64,000 nt of DNA from Vombatus ursinus (taxonomy: Eukaryota; Chordata; Mammalia; Diprotodontia; Vombatidae). The stretch is taken from positions 31,845,184 to 31,909,183 of the forward strand of contig NW_020954550.1 in assembly GCF_900497805.2 (NCBI RefSeq), given 5' to 3'. Made by a program: the position numbers and the translations under genes. Under the pieces are notes generated by a model, which searched no databases, was not told the origin of the DNA, and worked only from the letters and a program-made list of their open reading frames with translations. Shown piece after piece: positions 61,441-64,000 of the stretch; the stretch's first letter is position 1, and each line of letters opens with the position of its first letter.

Positions 61441-62580
61441 CCTCTTCTTCTTGCCCCATTGATATCTGAATTCTGCTTAAAATCTATCTTTGGCTCTGTT
61501 TTCTTTCTATACCTTCTTTCTTGGTGCTCTATTCTCACAATTTCATCCATCACCATTATGTGGAAAACATTTATATCCCCATCTCCAGCCCTACCCCCTC
61601 TTCAGAGCTTTAGATTTGAATTCTCAATAGAATATCAGGCACTTTCACTTGTTTGAGCTTTCAATATTTCCAGGTAAGAGGTCTAAAACCAATTCTACTA
61701 TCTTTCCCTGGAAACTGGCTCATATTCTTTTTATCCCTTTCATCCCTTTTATCCCTTTATCTTTTTCAACAGTATCACCAATCTCCAAATCAACTGTATC
61801 CTAAGGGTTATTTTAAATTCCTATCTCTTTGATTCCACACATCCTATCAGTTGCCAAATTCTGTAGATTCTGTTTCCAATACTTCTCATATTTACTCCAC
61901 CTCACCATTTCCACTGCTACCACTTAAGTTGAGGCTCACATTATCTTTCATTTGCACTAATTTATAGGCTAGTTTTTGGCCTCCTAACATCTAGTTCCTT
62001 TCCTAATCTACCTCATTCTCCTGCCCAATTTATCTTACATAATAATGTTAGATTAATCCTCCTGCAGCAAGTATCAGATTATTTCACTCCTTTGCTCAAA
62101 AACTGTAATGGTTTTTTATTACCTACTGAATGATACTCAAATTCTTGAGCTTGTCATTCACTCTCCCTCTCTAGCCTCATCTCACCCTACTCTCCCAACA
62201 CACTCTACATATCTCACATTATCCTACCTTGGCATCTCTCATTCTCTATACCTGAAATAACCTCCTTGTCAACTCTACCTGTCAACACCCTATCTGTCCT
62301 TTAAAGTCTAGTTCTAATGCCACCTTTTCTTTGAAGCCTTCTCTGATCTCTCCAGATGAAAGTAATCTCTCCCTCATTTTATCTCCTAGAACTTTGTACC
62401 CTAATTTGTAGTATAGTTATCTCTACATGATTCCAATAACCCCCACTAGATTATAAACTCTTTGGGCATATGAATGAACTTTTCTTTATATCCTTTTTCC
62501 TTTCATGGTCTATCCAGTGCATTTCACATAGTAAGTGCTTGATAAGTATTTGCTCAATCAATAAATGAGTGAATTTCTTG
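61440..62580 (+). mobile_element. L2-type LINE, right part to 3' end
   Basis: It begins at the RT block aligned with 'GSVLGPLLF...YADDSQIYISSP' ('ccccatctccagccctaccc' at about 61578), runs through the thumb and C-terminal region, and ends with 'cacatagtaagtgcttgata' and 'caatcaataaatgagtgaat'. Heavily decayed but ordered over 1.1 kb. Confidence 0.75.
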
Positions 62581-62584
62581 AAGT

Positions 62585-63650
62585 GAGTTTCACTTTTATA
62601 TTCTACTCTTTTGATGTTTTGCTTTCACCTCATCTTTTTCTTTCACATCTTGTTTTTATTTTCTCACTTTTGGTCTTGCTGTCTCACTTTGGAGGCAAAC
62701 AACCTACTCGTGCTACCATTAGATTTGATGAAAAAAAATAAAAATCATCCACTGAAATTGTGAACCTTCTCTTATATCTGTCATTTTCTATGAAAGCAGC
62801 TCTGGCATAAGTTAATCCTGCAGTTCTTGCATGAACAGAAGAAAACAAATCTTACACTTGTTATGACTTCCTTTCTTGATACTTTCTTACTGTCAGGGCA
62901 GGTGACTAATCTTCATAACTGCAACACTTGTATAAAAATAGACATCTAGGAAACAAGTATAGTTACAAAAATGAAATATTCAGAAGAGTTATTTATGAAC
63001 ATAAGTTTGATTTCCCCTTTCACCCTTCTTCTTTCATAAAAAAGAAAAAAAAATTCCACTATTAAAAAGCAAATTCTGAGTGTATTCCCATTGGAATTCA
63101 ACATTACCTTCCTGCTTCTCAGCAATAACCATCAGAACCACAACTAACAATTTTGGCATAAGGGCCAAACAGAATTCATCATGCCTGAGACAAGAACACC
63201 TTGAAATCAACTGTTTAATTAATTATGTACAAAATAATATTCTAATGCTCCAGTGGACCTATGATTTAATTGCTGTTGACATTCCCTCCCAATGGTCCTG
63301 ACAAGTGACTGGGTCAGCTTTCCAGGGGCTGGATTGGCTAATTATGAAAAAGCATGTTATCCTGGTCATCTGGCCAATTTGTGGTGAGTTCTTTGGCCAT
63401 AGCAAAGCATGTAAAAATAAGACAAAAGCTACGCAAGACAAAATCAGTTGAACTGGAGGGGGAATTGATGGATTTTGCTGCTGCAGTGCATACATTACAT
63501 TTTTGTGCGTTCTAAATTTCTGTGTATTAGGAAAAGTCTTACTCAGTACAACCTAACTATGATTGTCATCATCTTTTCTGTTAGTGAAGTGCTATATTTC
63601 AATGAAGTATGGCAATAATGCTATGCATATCTAGAAGAATACTTATATAA
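62585..63650. other. Unassigned stretch
   Basis: About 1 kb without a recognised repeat or gene. Open frames of 73-78 codons lack motifs. Confidence 0.35.
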
Positions 63651-63654
63651 TTCA

Positions 63655-63990
63655 ATTCAATTCAATGTGTATTAAGGATCTACTATTTCCAAGCCTCCAT
63701 TCTCAGCTCCAGGACACAAAGACAATAATTATACATTCCAAGCCCTCAAGGAACTTGCATTTCATGTGGGTGGGGAATAGAAGGCAGGGAGCAATATTTA
63801 CAAAGATAAATAACTACAAAGTAGGGAGTAATGGGGGCAGAGAAGATATTCAAACAAATTTCTCTATATAAACTTGAGAACAGCATTTTCAGTTAGAAAG
63901 ATCAAAGTAGATTGGGAGTACATTCTAGTCACAGCAAATTCAGAGAGACAGGAGAGCAGGAAGAGATTAAGAAATAACTCCTGCTCTTAT
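63655..63990 (-). mobile_element. L2-type LINE fragment at right edge
   Basis: 'gtgtattaaggatctactat', 'aagccctcaaggaacttgca' and 'tagattgggagtacattcta' are antisense L2 3' blocks. It may continue past the window. Confidence 0.7.
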
Positions 63991-64000
63991 TGGACTAAAA

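Overview
The window looks like intergenic DNA of a marsupial nuclear genome. The diagnostic repeats are tRNA-derived SINEs with the 'ggcagctaggtggc...' head, Mar-1-type CORE-SINEs whose tail resembles the 3' end of BovB/RTE LINEs, several L1 3' ends of one lineage, and many old L2/L3 (CR1-clade) and MIR/THER remains. I could not settle the species. I found no host protein-coding gene, structural RNA gene or CRISPR array. Almost every longer open reading frame is a piece of a LINE, a simple repeat, or chance.

Layout. 1-14.3 kb holds scattered SINEs, L1 3' ends, old LINE tails, a hAT relic and microsatellites, one with a 10-base assembly gap. 14.3-20.6 kb is a near full-length L1 on the + strand with a SINE in each ORF. 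20.7-22.8 kb is L2, MIR and hAT-Charlie debris. 22.8-29.9 kb is a second near full-length L1, on the - strand. It sits inside an older 5'-truncated L1 fragment, which in turn sits inside an L2 copy, and target-site duplications mark both levels. 30-34 kb is a mosaic of L2 pieces, a Mar-1 SINE and a solo LTR. 35.6-37.8 kb is an old, decayed L1 ORF2. 38-48 kb is dominated by L2 on both strands. 48.4-51.1 kb holds two solo LTRs. 52-58.5 kb is mostly unexplained single-copy-looking sequence. 59.4-62.6 kb is an L2 copy split by other repeats, including a relic of a CR1-clade ORF1 esterase domain.

The most informative observations concern the LINEs. Both L1 copies share a spacer of roughly 550-600 bp between ORF1 and ORF2. 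The - strand L1 has about 350-bp tandem monomers in its 5' UTR and a 54-bp in-frame duplication in its ORF1 coiled coil. Two related solo LTRs lie at almost the same point of two L2 copies. I saw nothing that amounts to a new multi-gene system.
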